Below, piece after piece: positions 56,324 through 64,000 of a DNA stretch of 64,000 bases. The first letter of the stretch is position 1, and every line of letters starts with the position of its first letter. A program made the translations under genes and the position numbers. A model generated the notes under the pieces. It was not told the origin of the DNA. It ran no database searches and worked only from the letters and a program-made list of their open reading frames with translations. Origin of the DNA: Aquibacillus halophilus (GTDB taxonomy: Bacteria > Bacillota > Bacilli > Bacillales > Amphibacillaceae); the NCBI RefSeq assembly GCF_009649745.1, contig NZ_WJNG01000002.1:578151-642150 (forward strand), read 5' to 3'.

Positions 56324-56569
56324 ATGGCTAAAATAGGTATTGAAGGTACTCTTGCAGATGTCAAAGGTGCACTACAAGAAAAAGGTTATGAAATTGTTGA
56401 TTTAAGGCAAGAGGAAGACGTGAATGGCTGTGATTGCTGTGTCATTTCTGGTCAGGATAAAAATGTAATGGGAATGCAAACAACAAGTTACAAGGGATCC
56501 GTTATTAATGCAGATGGACTTACTGCTGATGAAGTTTGTAAACAAGTAGAACAACGCGTTCAATTGTAG
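56324..56569 (+). CDS. ykuS: UPF0180 protein YkuS
   Basis: 81 residues, as in B. subtilis YkuS. MAKIGIEGTLADVKGALQEKG and VNGCDCCVISGQDKNVMG are family features. Unknown function. ATG 56324 is 10 nt after GAGGAGG; an upstream ATG at 56315 is one base from it. Confidence 0.9.
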   Translation: MAKIGIEGTLADVKGALQEKGYEIVDLRQEEDVNGCDCCVISGQDKNVMGMQTTSYKGSVINADGLTADEVCKQVEQRVQL

Positions 56570-56583
56570 AAAAATTACTTATA

Positions 56584-56612
56584 AAAATAACCCTCGCACA
56601 CTGCGAGGGCTA
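56584..56612. terminator. Bidirectional hairpin between ykuS and ykuT
   Basis: CCCTCGCA-CAC-TGCGAGGG flanked by A/T-rich sequence between convergent genes. Confidence 0.75.
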
Positions 56613-56616
56613 TATT

Positions 56617-57456
56617 TTAGGCATCTTTACTAATATTGACCTGATGTGGGAAAGGTATTTCAATGCCTGCTTCATCAAATACTTCCTTAATCCGTTTTCT
56701 CATATCCCTTTCAGCGGACCACTGAAGCATGTTTTCGGTTCTACCCAGAATTCTTAGCACTACTTCTGAAGAGCCAAAGCTCTGAACCCCTAGTACATCT
56801 GGGCCATCAACAAATCGCTCATCGTCTTTAAATTCATCACATACTTTCTGTAATACTTGCATCGCTTGATCGATATTGTCATCATAACTAATACCAATAT
56901 CAACTAGTGCTCGCATCGTACCTCTAGAGTGATTACTTACACCAGCTACATCTCTATTTGGTACAAAGTTTAATGTCCCATCAAAGCTTCTAATTTTAGT
57001 AGTACGTAATCCAACCTCTTCAACAATTCCGTTAAATCCGCCAGCTGTAACATATTCATCTACTTCAATTTGACGTTCAAGTAATAAAAAGAATCCTGTA
57101 ACAATGTCACTAACAAGTCCTTGTGCGCCAAATCCAATCGCAAGTCCAACTACCCCCGCCGCGGCAAGTAGAGGTCCAAGATCCAAGTCGAATACACCAA
57201 ACAACATAACAATAAAAATGAATGTTAGTGTGTAGGTATATACATTAACTAATAGCTTGTCTAATGTCTTAATTCTACCTTCAGATATTTTTTCTTTATT
57301 ACTAGCTTTCGCTATTGCTTTAGATATAATCTTCTTTCCAATTGGGGTAATAATTAATAAAGCAATTACTAGTAGGGCTATTTTTAATCCTTTGCCGATA
57401 ATAATTTCTAGTAATTCAGCAAAATTGAACTCTAACCCTTCCTCAAATAAGTTCAT
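56617..57456 (-). CDS. ykuT: Small-conductance mechanosensitive channel YkuT
   Basis: MscS-family channel of 279 residues. Three N-terminal helices lead to the pore helix LLAAAGVVGLAIGFGAQGLVSDIVTG, then the beta domain (IEVDEYVTAGGFNGIVEEVGLRTTKIRSFDGT) and the C-terminal vestibule. It protects against osmotic downshock. ATG 57456 is 7 nt after AAAGGAG; ATG 57462 is one base from it. Confidence 0.93.
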   Translation of the reverse strand: MNLFEEGLEFNFAELLEIIIGKGLKIALLVIALLIITPIGKKIISKAIAKASNKEKISEGRIKTLDKLLVNVYTYTLTFIFIVMLFGVFDLDLGPLLAAAGVVGLAIGFGAQGLVSDIVTGFFLLLERQIEVDEYVTAGGFNGIVEEVGLRTTKIRSFDGTLNFVPNRDVAGVSNHSRGTMRALVDIGISYDDNIDQAMQVLQKVCDEFKDDERFVDGPDVLGVQSFGSSEVVLRILGRTENMLQWSAERDMRKRIKEVFDEAGIEIPFPHQVNISKDA

Positions 57457-57751
57457 ATTCATGCTCCTTTCTATGCTCTTCTATCATAATAATAGAGAGT
57501 TGTTTAATTAATCAAATCAAACAACTTAACTAATCTAGTAAAAAAATTAGTTTTATTTAGTTTCGGAATTAGAAATTGTTACAAACTAGTTTAATCTAAA
57601 ATGAATCTGGTTAAACTAATACTGGGAAAAATATATTAGATAACATATCCTAATTGACTAGAGATGATGTGTTGGGTATAATATCCATTGTGATTTGCAG
57701 TTCAAGCATCACAAGAACATCCTAATGAATATATTTGTGGAGGTATTACAT

Positions 57752-58294
57752 ATGGCAGAACGCATGGTAGGAAAGCAGGCACCGCGATTCGAAATGGATG
57801 CAGTGCTACCAAACAAAGAATTTGGTAAAGTTTCTTTAGAAGAAAATATGAAGAATGATAAATGGACAGTTCTATTCTTTTATCCAATGGATTTTACATT
57901 TGTTTGTCCAACAGAAATCACCGCACTTTCCGATCGGTTTGATGAATTTGAAGATCTTGATGCAGAGGTTGTGGGAGTTTCTACTGATACGATTCATACA
58001 CACTTAGCATGGATTAACACACCACGTGATGAAAATGGTCTTGGCGATTTACACTATTCACTAGCCGCTGACACCAATCACCAAGTAGCAAGTGATTACG
58101 GAGTTCTTATTGAAGAAGAGGGTGTAGCATTACGAGGGTTATTTATTGTTAGTCCTGAAGGTGAATTACAATATCAAGTTGTTAATCACAACAACATTGG
58201 TCGTGATGTTGATGAGACACTTCGAGTACTGCAAGCACTTCAAACTGGCGGACTTTGTCCAGCTAACTGGAAGCCGGGTCAGCAAACACTTTAA
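57752..58294 (+). CDS. ykuU: 2-Cys peroxiredoxin YkuU
   Basis: 180 residues, the length of B. subtilis YkuU. Peroxidatic cysteine in MDFTFVCPTE (about residue 52), resolving cysteine in GGLCPANW (about residue 169). Typical AhpC/Prx1 type. ATG 57752 follows TGTGGAGGTATTACAT; the frame is open to 57695. The 57463-57694 stretch shows no gene. Confidence 0.94.
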   Translation: MAERMVGKQAPRFEMDAVLPNKEFGKVSLEENMKNDKWTVLFFYPMDFTFVCPTEITALSDRFDEFEDLDAEVVGVSTDTIHTHLAWINTPRDENGLGDLHYSLAADTNHQVASDYGVLIEEEGVALRGLFIVSPEGELQYQVVNHNNIGRDVDETLRVLQALQTGGLCPANWKPGQQTL

Positions 58295-58450
58295 TTAATA
58301 AGATGGAAGGTCTAACCACCAGTGTTAGGCCTTTTTATTCAATTCACTTATTTCTAAGTTAAACGAAGCATTTGTCTTGATTATATACTCTCACAAAATT
58401 ATGAAAAATCATACGAGAGTTCTGTCAACTATCCAATGGGAGGATTACAT

Positions 58451-58900
58451 ATGAAATTAAGAGAACCAATGCCAGAACTAACTGGTGCAACAGAATGGCT
58501 GAACGGAGAAGTAACCAAGGATAGTCTCGTTGGTGATAAGCCAACGCTTTTCCACTTCTGGTCGGTAAGTTGTGGCCTTTGTAAAGAAGCTATGCCTAAT
58601 GTAAACGAATTTCGAGACGAATTTAAAGATGAGCTAAATGTTGTTGCTGTTCATATGCCAAGGTCCGAAAAAGATTTAGATTTGGCCCAAATTAAAGAAG
58701 TTGCAGATGAACATGGAATTAGTCAACCTATATTTGTTGATAACAAACACTTATTAACTGACGCATTTGAAAATCAATACGTTCCTGCTTATTATGTTTT
58801 TGACGCAGAGGGTAACCTTCGTCATTTCCAAGCTGGTGGGGGCGGGATGAAAATGCTTAGGAAGCGTGTGAATCGTGTATTAGGTAAAAATGAGAAGTAA
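58451..58900 (+). CDS. ykuV: Thioredoxin-like thiol-disulfide protein YkuV
   Basis: 149 residues with a thioredoxin fold and active site WSVSCGLCKEAMP. No signal peptide, so it acts in the cytoplasm, likely as a reductant partner for YkuU upstream. B. subtilis YkuV has a CxxC at the same place. ATG 58451 follows GGGAGGATTACAT. Confidence 0.92.
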   Translation: MKLREPMPELTGATEWLNGEVTKDSLVGDKPTLFHFWSVSCGLCKEAMPNVNEFRDEFKDELNVVAVHMPRSEKDLDLAQIKEVADEHGISQPIFVDNKHLLTDAFENQYVPAYYVFDAEGNLRHFQAGGGGMKMLRKRVNRVLGKNEK

Positions 58901-58911
58901 ACATTTTTTGA

Positions 58912-58953
58912 TAAGAAAGCTCCTTACTTATGGTAAGGTGCTTTCTTTTTTAT
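58912..58953 (+). terminator. Terminator after ykuV
   Basis: AAGAAAGCTCCTTAC-TTATG-GTAAGGTGCTTTCTTTTTTA. Confidence 0.88.
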
Positions 58954-59109
58954 CGTTTTATGCATAGGACAAAAGCAAGTAATATAGTATTTTTAATGGA
59001 CCTAAAAATTTATAGGGAATTTTTAACAATCTAAGTCAAAAAGGTGGAATTTTATTTCGAAAACCGTTATATTTAAAGTTGCGAAAAAACATCAGGAGGA
59101 GGGAAACGG

Positions 59110-60861
59110 TTGGATACATTTAAGAAATTAATGCAGTATTATTGGCCGTTTAGGAAGTACTTTTTTGCTTCCCTGTTTTTTGTATTACTTGTAACCGGAA
59201 TAACTGTGCTATACCCAATTGTATTACAGGTAACTATTGACGATGTAGTTAGGGGAGGACAGTACTCATTAATACCATATCTTGCAGTTGGCTTTATTTT
59301 AATTATGATTGTAAAAGGAATTGCTAATTTTTTCCAACAGTATCTCGGCGATTTGTTTGGTACGTCTTCAGTTTATTTGTTAAGAGATGGACTATATAAA
59401 AAACTACAGAAGCTATCATTTACCTATTATGATAATGCAAGAACAGGTGATTTAATGTCCAGGCTTACCATGGACGTAGAAGGTTTTAAATTCTTTTTAG
59501 CAGCTGGTTTTAAGGAATTATTAAAAATCTCCTTACTAATTATTATTAGTTTATGTGTTATGTTCTATTACTCTGTCCCATTGGCTTTAGTTACAATGTC
59601 AGCTATGCCTTTTTTAGCTATCGTTGTTTATAAATTTGACCGTCGTGTTCACCCAGCTTTCAGAACCATAAGAAAGTCATTGGGTCGTCTTAATACTAGA
59701 ATACAAGAAAACGTAAGTGGTATGAACACAGTTAAATCTTTGTCAAAAGAAGATTTTGAAATTGACCGATTTACCAGTAATAACCAAGATTATCGTGAGG
59801 TCAACATCAAAACATCAAATATTTGGGCAAAGTACTTTCCATTTATGGAGTTTATCGGAAATATTTGTATGGTTGCATTGCTTATTTATGGTGGTTACTT
59901 AGTTATAAATGAACAACTAAGTTTAGGTGAATTAGTAGCATTTTTTAGTTTGGTAACCTATATTTTGGGACCATTAATGCACTTAGGATTTATCGTTAAC
60001 ATGTTCTCCCAAGCAAAAGCATCTGGAGAGAGATTACTAGAAATCCTAGAAGCCAAAGAAGACATTGAAGAAGATGAAGATGCAATTGTCCCTAACAAGA
60101 TAGCTGGACATGTAACATTTAATAACGTTACGTTAACTTACACTGCTGAAGACGATTCAGCATTGAAAAACGTTTCTTTCGATGCTCCTCCAGGAAAAGT
60201 TGTCGGACTAATTGGAGCTACAGGTTCAGGGAAAACTAGTATTACTCAATTAATTACGAGATTTTATGAGCCAGAATCAGGAGAAGTTATAATTGATGGA
60301 AAATTAACTAGCGACTATAATTTGAAAACCCTTCGAAAAAATATTGGCTTTGTATTACAGGAATCTTTTTTGTTTTCGACTACAATAAAGGAAAACATTG
60401 CTTACGGGAATCCTGATGCGAGTATGGATGAAATCATAGCTGCTTCCAAGAGAGCACAAGCGCATGATTTTATAATGGAAATGCCTAAAGGGTATGAGAC
60501 GATGTTAGGTGAAAGAGGTATGGGCCTTTCCGGTGGTCAAAAACAAAGGATTGCTATAGCTCGAGCGATTCTAATCGATCCAAGCGTGTTAATTCTAGAT
60601 GATGCAACATCAGCAGTTGATATGGAAACTGAATTTGAAATTCAAAAAGCCTTAAAAGAAGTAATGGATAATCGCACAACATTCATTATTGCTCACAGAA
60701 TTTCTTCATTAAAACATGCTGATGAAATATTAGTGCTTGAAGATGGTGAAATCGTTGAGCGAGGTAACCATGATGAACTATTACAAAACGGAGGACCATA
60801 CCAACGCATTTATGATATTCAGTATCAAGACAAAGAAGCGATAATGAATGCTGTTAACTAA
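59110..60861 (+). CDS. ABC exporter half-transporter, degenerate Walker B subunit
   Basis: 583 residues with six N-terminal membrane helices and a C-terminal ATPase. Walker A GATGSGKTS, canonical signature LSGGQKQR, but Walker B VLILDDATS carries Asp in place of the catalytic Glu. It pairs with the next gene, whose defects are complementary, forming a heterodimeric exporter similar to YfiB/YfiC, YknU/YknV or BmrC/BmrD. Substrate unknown. TTG start follows AGGAGGAGGGAAACGG. Confidence 0.9.
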   Translation: MDTFKKLMQYYWPFRKYFFASLFFVLLVTGITVLYPIVLQVTIDDVVRGGQYSLIPYLAVGFILIMIVKGIANFFQQYLGDLFGTSSVYLLRDGLYKKLQKLSFTYYDNARTGDLMSRLTMDVEGFKFFLAAGFKELLKISLLIIISLCVMFYYSVPLALVTMSAMPFLAIVVYKFDRRVHPAFRTIRKSLGRLNTRIQENVSGMNTVKSLSKEDFEIDRFTSNNQDYREVNIKTSNIWAKYFPFMEFIGNICMVALLIYGGYLVINEQLSLGELVAFFSLVTYILGPLMHLGFIVNMFSQAKASGERLLEILEAKEDIEEDEDAIVPNKIAGHVTFNNVTLTYTAEDDSALKNVSFDAPPGKVVGLIGATGSGKTSITQLITRFYEPESGEVIIDGKLTSDYNLKTLRKNIGFVLQESFLFSTTIKENIAYGNPDASMDEIIAASKRAQAHDFIMEMPKGYETMLGERGMGLSGGQKQRIAIARAILIDPSVLILDDATSAVDMETEFEIQKALKEVMDNRTTFIIAHRISSLKHADEILVLEDGEIVERGNHDELLQNGGPYQRIYDIQYQDKEAIMNAVN

Positions 60862-60876
60862 AAGGGGGGAAGGAAA

Positions 60877-62715
60877 TTGTCAAGTCATCGAAGTTCAAGA
60901 GAAACAAGTAAAGGAAACCGTCACTTAAAACGATTTTACTATCCCCTGGATCAAGCAGTTGAAAAGCCTTTTAACTGGAAGCAAATGCTACGTTTGCTTA
61001 ATTTTATCAAGCCATATTCAAAAACATTGGTACCAGGCGCAATTGTAGCAATGTTTATTACTACTATGGTGCGGCTTCTTGTTCCAATACTAATCGGTAA
61101 AGTTGTTATTGACGTTGCGATTGCAAACAAAGATATAACGTTGTTAACTCAGCTAGTTTTAGTAATAGGTTTTCTATATTTACTAAGTTATTTGGGTAAT
61201 ATGTTTAGAATTAAATGGATTAACATCCTCGGACAAAAGATTATTCATGATCTAAGGTGGAACCTGTTTTCACATGTCCAGCGTTTATCTCACAATTTCT
61301 TTGATAAAAGATCTGCAGGATCAATCTTAGTGCGAATTTTGAATGACGTAAATTCGTTACAAGAATTATTTACTAACGGTATCATTAACCTACTAATGGA
61401 CACCGTTATGTTGCTAGGGATTATCGTAATTTTATTTGTACTAAGTCCACAACTAGCAATAGCTGTGTTGGTAATCTTACCTATTATGTTCTATATTTCA
61501 ACGAAGCTAAGAAGAAATATTCGCAGGTCTTGGCAGGAAGTTCGAATTCAAAAATCAAGACTAAATTCACATTTAAACGAAAGTATGCAGGGAATCCGTA
61601 TTACACAATCATTTGCACAAGAAAAAGAAAACACAGAGTTCTTTGATGGTGTAAATTCAGATAACTTTGAGGCTGAACGAATTGCGACTAAAAAAAGTGC
61701 TTACTTTGGTCCATTTGTAGAAATGAGTAATGCAATTGGTACAGTTATTTTAATTTCCTATGGTGCTCATCTAATAATTTCAGACCAAATAGAAATTGGT
61801 ACATTTGTTTCTTTTGCTTTCTTCCTAGGTATGTTCTGGGAGCCTATTTCGAGATTAGGTCAAATTTATAATCAGTTATTAGTTGCAATGGCATCTTCCG
61901 AACGTATATTTGAATTTTTAGATGAACAACCAAATGTTGAAGAGAAAGAAGATGCATTGGAGTATGCAGACATGAAAGGGGATATTGAATTTGATCATGT
62001 TAAATTCTCCTATGATGAAGACCGTATTGCCCTTCATGAAATATCATTAAAAATGACACAGGGGCAAACTGTAGCCTTAGTGGGCCACACCGGTTCGGGT
62101 AAATCAACAATAGCTAACTTAATCAGTCGGTTCTACGATCCTACTGAAGGCAGTGTTAAAATTGATGGTTACGATTTAAAAGATATGAAGTTAGATAGTC
62201 TACGAAAGAATATTAGTGTTGTTTTACAGGACACATTTATATTCTCTGGTACAATAATGGAAAATATCCGCTTCGGTCGCCCAGAAGCTACCGATGAGGA
62301 AGTGAAGGATGCAGCTAAAGTAGTAGGTGCTGAAGAGTTCATATCAAGACTATCTGGCGGGTATGAGACCGAAGTAGAAGAGCGAGGAAACATTCTTTCT
62401 GCTGGGGAGAGGCAATTACTTTCATTTGCTCGTGCATTACTTGCTAATCCAAGAATATTGATTTTAGATGAAGCAACCGCAAGTATTGATACGGAAACAG
62501 AAGTGAAAATACAAAAAGCTTTAAAGAGGCTTCTTAAAGGAAGAACCGCGATTATGATTGCTCACCGGTTATCTACGATTAGAGAAGCAGATAATATTAT
62601 TGTATTGGAACACGGAAAGATATTGGAACAAGGGAATCATCAACAATTGATGGAAGCAAAAGGTGAATATTTTGATCTCGTTAAATCGCAGTTTCAAATG
62701 CTAGACGCGCTATAA
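60877..62715 (+). CDS. ABC exporter half-transporter, degenerate signature subunit
   Basis: 612 residues. A 40-residue basic N-terminal extension precedes the membrane domain. The ATPase has Walker A GHTGSGKST and a catalytic Glu in ILILDEATAS, but its signature is LSAGERQ in place of LSGGQ. Together with the upstream subunit one ATP site is canonical and the other degenerate. TTG start follows GGGGGGAAGGAAA; it is 15 bp after the first gene. Confidence 0.9.
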   Translation: MSSHRSSRETSKGNRHLKRFYYPLDQAVEKPFNWKQMLRLLNFIKPYSKTLVPGAIVAMFITTMVRLLVPILIGKVVIDVAIANKDITLLTQLVLVIGFLYLLSYLGNMFRIKWINILGQKIIHDLRWNLFSHVQRLSHNFFDKRSAGSILVRILNDVNSLQELFTNGIINLLMDTVMLLGIIVILFVLSPQLAIAVLVILPIMFYISTKLRRNIRRSWQEVRIQKSRLNSHLNESMQGIRITQSFAQEKENTEFFDGVNSDNFEAERIATKKSAYFGPFVEMSNAIGTVILISYGAHLIISDQIEIGTFVSFAFFLGMFWEPISRLGQIYNQLLVAMASSERIFEFLDEQPNVEEKEDALEYADMKGDIEFDHVKFSYDEDRIALHEISLKMTQGQTVALVGHTGSGKSTIANLISRFYDPTEGSVKIDGYDLKDMKLDSLRKNISVVLQDTFIFSGTIMENIRFGRPEATDEEVKDAAKVVGAEEFISRLSGGYETEVEERGNILSAGERQLLSFARALLANPRILILDEATASIDTETEVKIQKALKRLLKGRTAIMIAHRLSTIREADNIIVLEHGKILEQGNHQQLMEAKGEYFDLVKSQFQMLDAL

Positions 62716-62716
62716 A

Positions 62717-62758
62717 AATAGAGACCTCTACCTGTAAAAAGGTAGAGGTCTTTATTTA
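62717..62758 (+). terminator. Terminator after the ABC exporter genes
   Basis: AGAGACCTCTACC pairs with GGTAGAGGTCTTT, followed by ATTT. Confidence 0.82.
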
Positions 62759-62850
62759 AATGTTTACACAACAAAAAGTTCTTCAGTGGTATCCTTTTTA
62801 AATAAAAAGTGTGATAAGATGGTGAAAGTAATATATATGGAGGAAAAGCC

Positions 62851-63522
62851 ATGAAAAGAGAGTTTGCCGTAATTGGATTAGGACGTTTTGGTGGTAGTAT
62901 TTGCAGAGAATTAAGTGAGGAAGGCATGGAAGTCCTTGCTATTGATTTAGAAGAAGATAAAGTTAATGAATTCAAGAACATTGCTTCTCATGCAGTTATT
63001 GCTGATGCAACAGATGAAAAAGTACTAAAAGAATTGGGCGTACGTAATATAGATCATGTAATCGTTGCTATTGGTGATAACATTCAAGCAAGTATCTTAA
63101 CTACTCTAATGCTTACGGAATTAGGAGTACAGAAAATAACAGTAAAAGCCCAAAATGACTACCACGAGAAGATTTTGAATAAAATAGGTGCTGATCAAGT
63201 CGTTCACCCCGAACGAGATATGGGAAAGCGAATAGCCCACAGTATTATTTCTAATAATATTTTAGATCATTTAGAGCTTTCTGACGACCACAGTATTGTT
63301 GAAGTAAAAGCCGGAAAGAAGATGAGTGGAAAAACACTGGTCGATTTAGATATTCGTGCACATTTTGGATGTAACGTAGTGGCAATTAAGCAAGAAAATA
63401 ATAAGGAAATTAACGTTTCTCCAATGGCTACAGAAATGATTAATTTAGGTGATATTTTAATTGTAATTGGTGCAGATAAAGATATCTCTCGTTTTGAAAA
63501 ACAACTAGTAGTAGATGATTAA
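62851..63522 (+). CDS. ktrC: Potassium channel regulatory subunit KtrC
   Basis: A cytoplasmic RCK protein of 223 residues. Nucleotide-binding fold at the start (FAVIGLGRFGGSICREL, acidic residue in AIDLEED), and a C-terminal RCK_C domain (about residues 135-220) that in KtrC binds c-di-AMP. It gates KtrB/KtrD; a channel subunit is present at 21404. Convergent with the RNase J1 gene as in B. subtilis. ATG follows TGGAGGAAAAGCC. Confidence 0.92.
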   Translation: MKREFAVIGLGRFGGSICRELSEEGMEVLAIDLEEDKVNEFKNIASHAVIADATDEKVLKELGVRNIDHVIVAIGDNIQASILTTLMLTELGVQKITVKAQNDYHEKILNKIGADQVVHPERDMGKRIAHSIISNNILDHLELSDDHSIVEVKAGKKMSGKTLVDLDIRAHFGCNVVAIKQENNKEINVSPMATEMINLGDILIVIGADKDISRFEKQLVVDD

Positions 63523-63524
63523 GA

Positions 63525-63560
63525 AAAATACCCTTTCTCAACTGAGAAAGGGTATTTAAA
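63525..63560. terminator. Bidirectional terminator between ktrC and rnjA
   Basis: AAATACCCTTTCTC-AACT-GAGAAAGGGTATTT, a perfect 14-bp stem. Confidence 0.9.
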
Positions 63561-63578
63561 TAGAAGGATTTATCGGTA

Positions 63579-64000
63579 TTATACTTCCATTATAATCGGT
63601 AGAATCATTGGTTTTCGCTTTGTTTTATCGTAAAGGAATGGTGAAATTGTATCTGTTATTTCATTTTTAATTTCAGACCACTGTGTTGTTCTTCTTTCCA
63701 TCACTTTGTTTAAATGAGAGGAAACAAGTTTTTGTGCCTCATTAATAAGATCTTCAGATTCTCTCATGTAGACAAATCCTCTAGAAATGATGTCAGGTCC
63801 AGATGCGATCTTGAACTCCTTCATGTTAATGCTTACTACAACAATTAGAAGACCTTCTTCTGAAAGAATACGACGATCTCTAAGAACTATGTTCCCGATA
63901 TCTCCAATTCCGCTTCCATCTACATAAATAGAACCTGATGGAATCTTACCGGCAATCGCAGCATTGTCTTTACCAAGAGCAAGAACATCTCCATTATCCA
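63579..64000 (-). CDS. rnjA: Ribonuclease J1, C-terminal part (5' end outside window)
   Basis: The frame is open from the stop at 63579 to the window edge (140 codons). It covers the end of the beta-CASP region and the C-terminal domain, with [38 protein letters not shown] and the family-typical end [11 protein letters not shown]. RNase J1 is a 5' exonuclease and endonuclease central to mRNA decay in Bacillaceae. The neighbouring ktrC supports J1 in preference to J2. Confidence 0.92.
   Translation of the reverse strand, partial: DNGDVLALGKDNAAIAGKIPSGSIYVDGSGIGDIGNIVLRDRRILSEEGLLIVVVSINMKEFKIASGPDIISRGFVYMRESEDLINEAQKLVSSHLNKVMERRTTQWSEIKNEITDTISPFLYDKTKRKPMILPIIMEV

Overview
The window reads as chromosomal DNA of a low-GC, endospore-forming member of the Bacillaceae, probably a halotolerant genus near Oceanobacillus, Virgibacillus or Ornithinibacillus. 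The evidence is a T-box-controlled ilv-leu operon, thi genes behind TPP riboswitches, a forespore-type spoVA operon, YjcZ, Spo0E and YkuS-V type proteins, strong AGGAGG ribosome binding sites and frequent TTG/GTG starts. The genus is inferred from gene content only.

Layout. 1-620: 5' part of a secreted DUF4397 protein behind a striking palindrome. 829-10500: ilvBNC-leuABCD-ilvA operon on the minus strand, with a leucine-type T-box leader, a consensus promoter and candidate CodY and CcpA sites. 10747-11890: a DUF6884 protein and a decayed alpha/beta hydrolase gene. 11947-19868: two TPP-riboswitch units, tenA-ykoEDC (pyrimidine salvage and uptake) and tenI-thiO-thiS-thiG-thiF (thiazole synthesis). 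19981-20379: two copies of a Bacillaceae palindromic repeat. 20497-26379: Mn catalase, a Ktr potassium channel subunit, and a circularly permuted ATP-grasp gene followed by an alpha-E/transglutaminase fusion. 26458-35396: a GNAT protein, a cell wall amidase, PepF, a universal stress protein, a third TPP riboswitch with thiT, a DUF1028 protein, a transporter and a YogA-like dehydrogenase.

35399-39228 (minus) is the most notable system. It is a seven-gene operon, DUF1657 - YhcN/YlaJ lipoprotein - spoVAC - spoVAD - spoVAEb - DUF1657 - YetF/DUF421 with a DUF1657-like tail. The order matches the spoVA2mob operon known to raise spore heat resistance, and it lies behind a near-perfect sigma-G promoter. 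No transposase adjoins it.

39418-47880: accessory small membrane proteins and lipoproteins, a TnpB (IS200/IS605) relic, YwpF-like protein, YjcZ, a membrane-anchored trypsin-like protease with a zinc-ribbon partner, signal peptidase I and a Spo0E-type phosphatase. 48057-58900: a region matching B. subtilis patA/ykyB-ykuV, carrying all three genes specific to the N-acetyl branch of diaminopimelate synthesis (patA, dapH, dapL), plus darB, ykuE, ykuS, mscS-type ykuT, peroxiredoxin ykuU and thioredoxin-like ykuV. 59110-62715: a heterodimeric ABC exporter. 62851-64000: ktrC convergent with the 3' part of the RNase J1 gene, as in B. subtilis.

Four genes or relics are shorter than a typical ORF cut-off or broken: a Spo0E-like gene, an FbpB-like gene with a Fur-like site, a 26-codon membrane peptide, and the TnpB relic. 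All reading was by eye; no database search was run.
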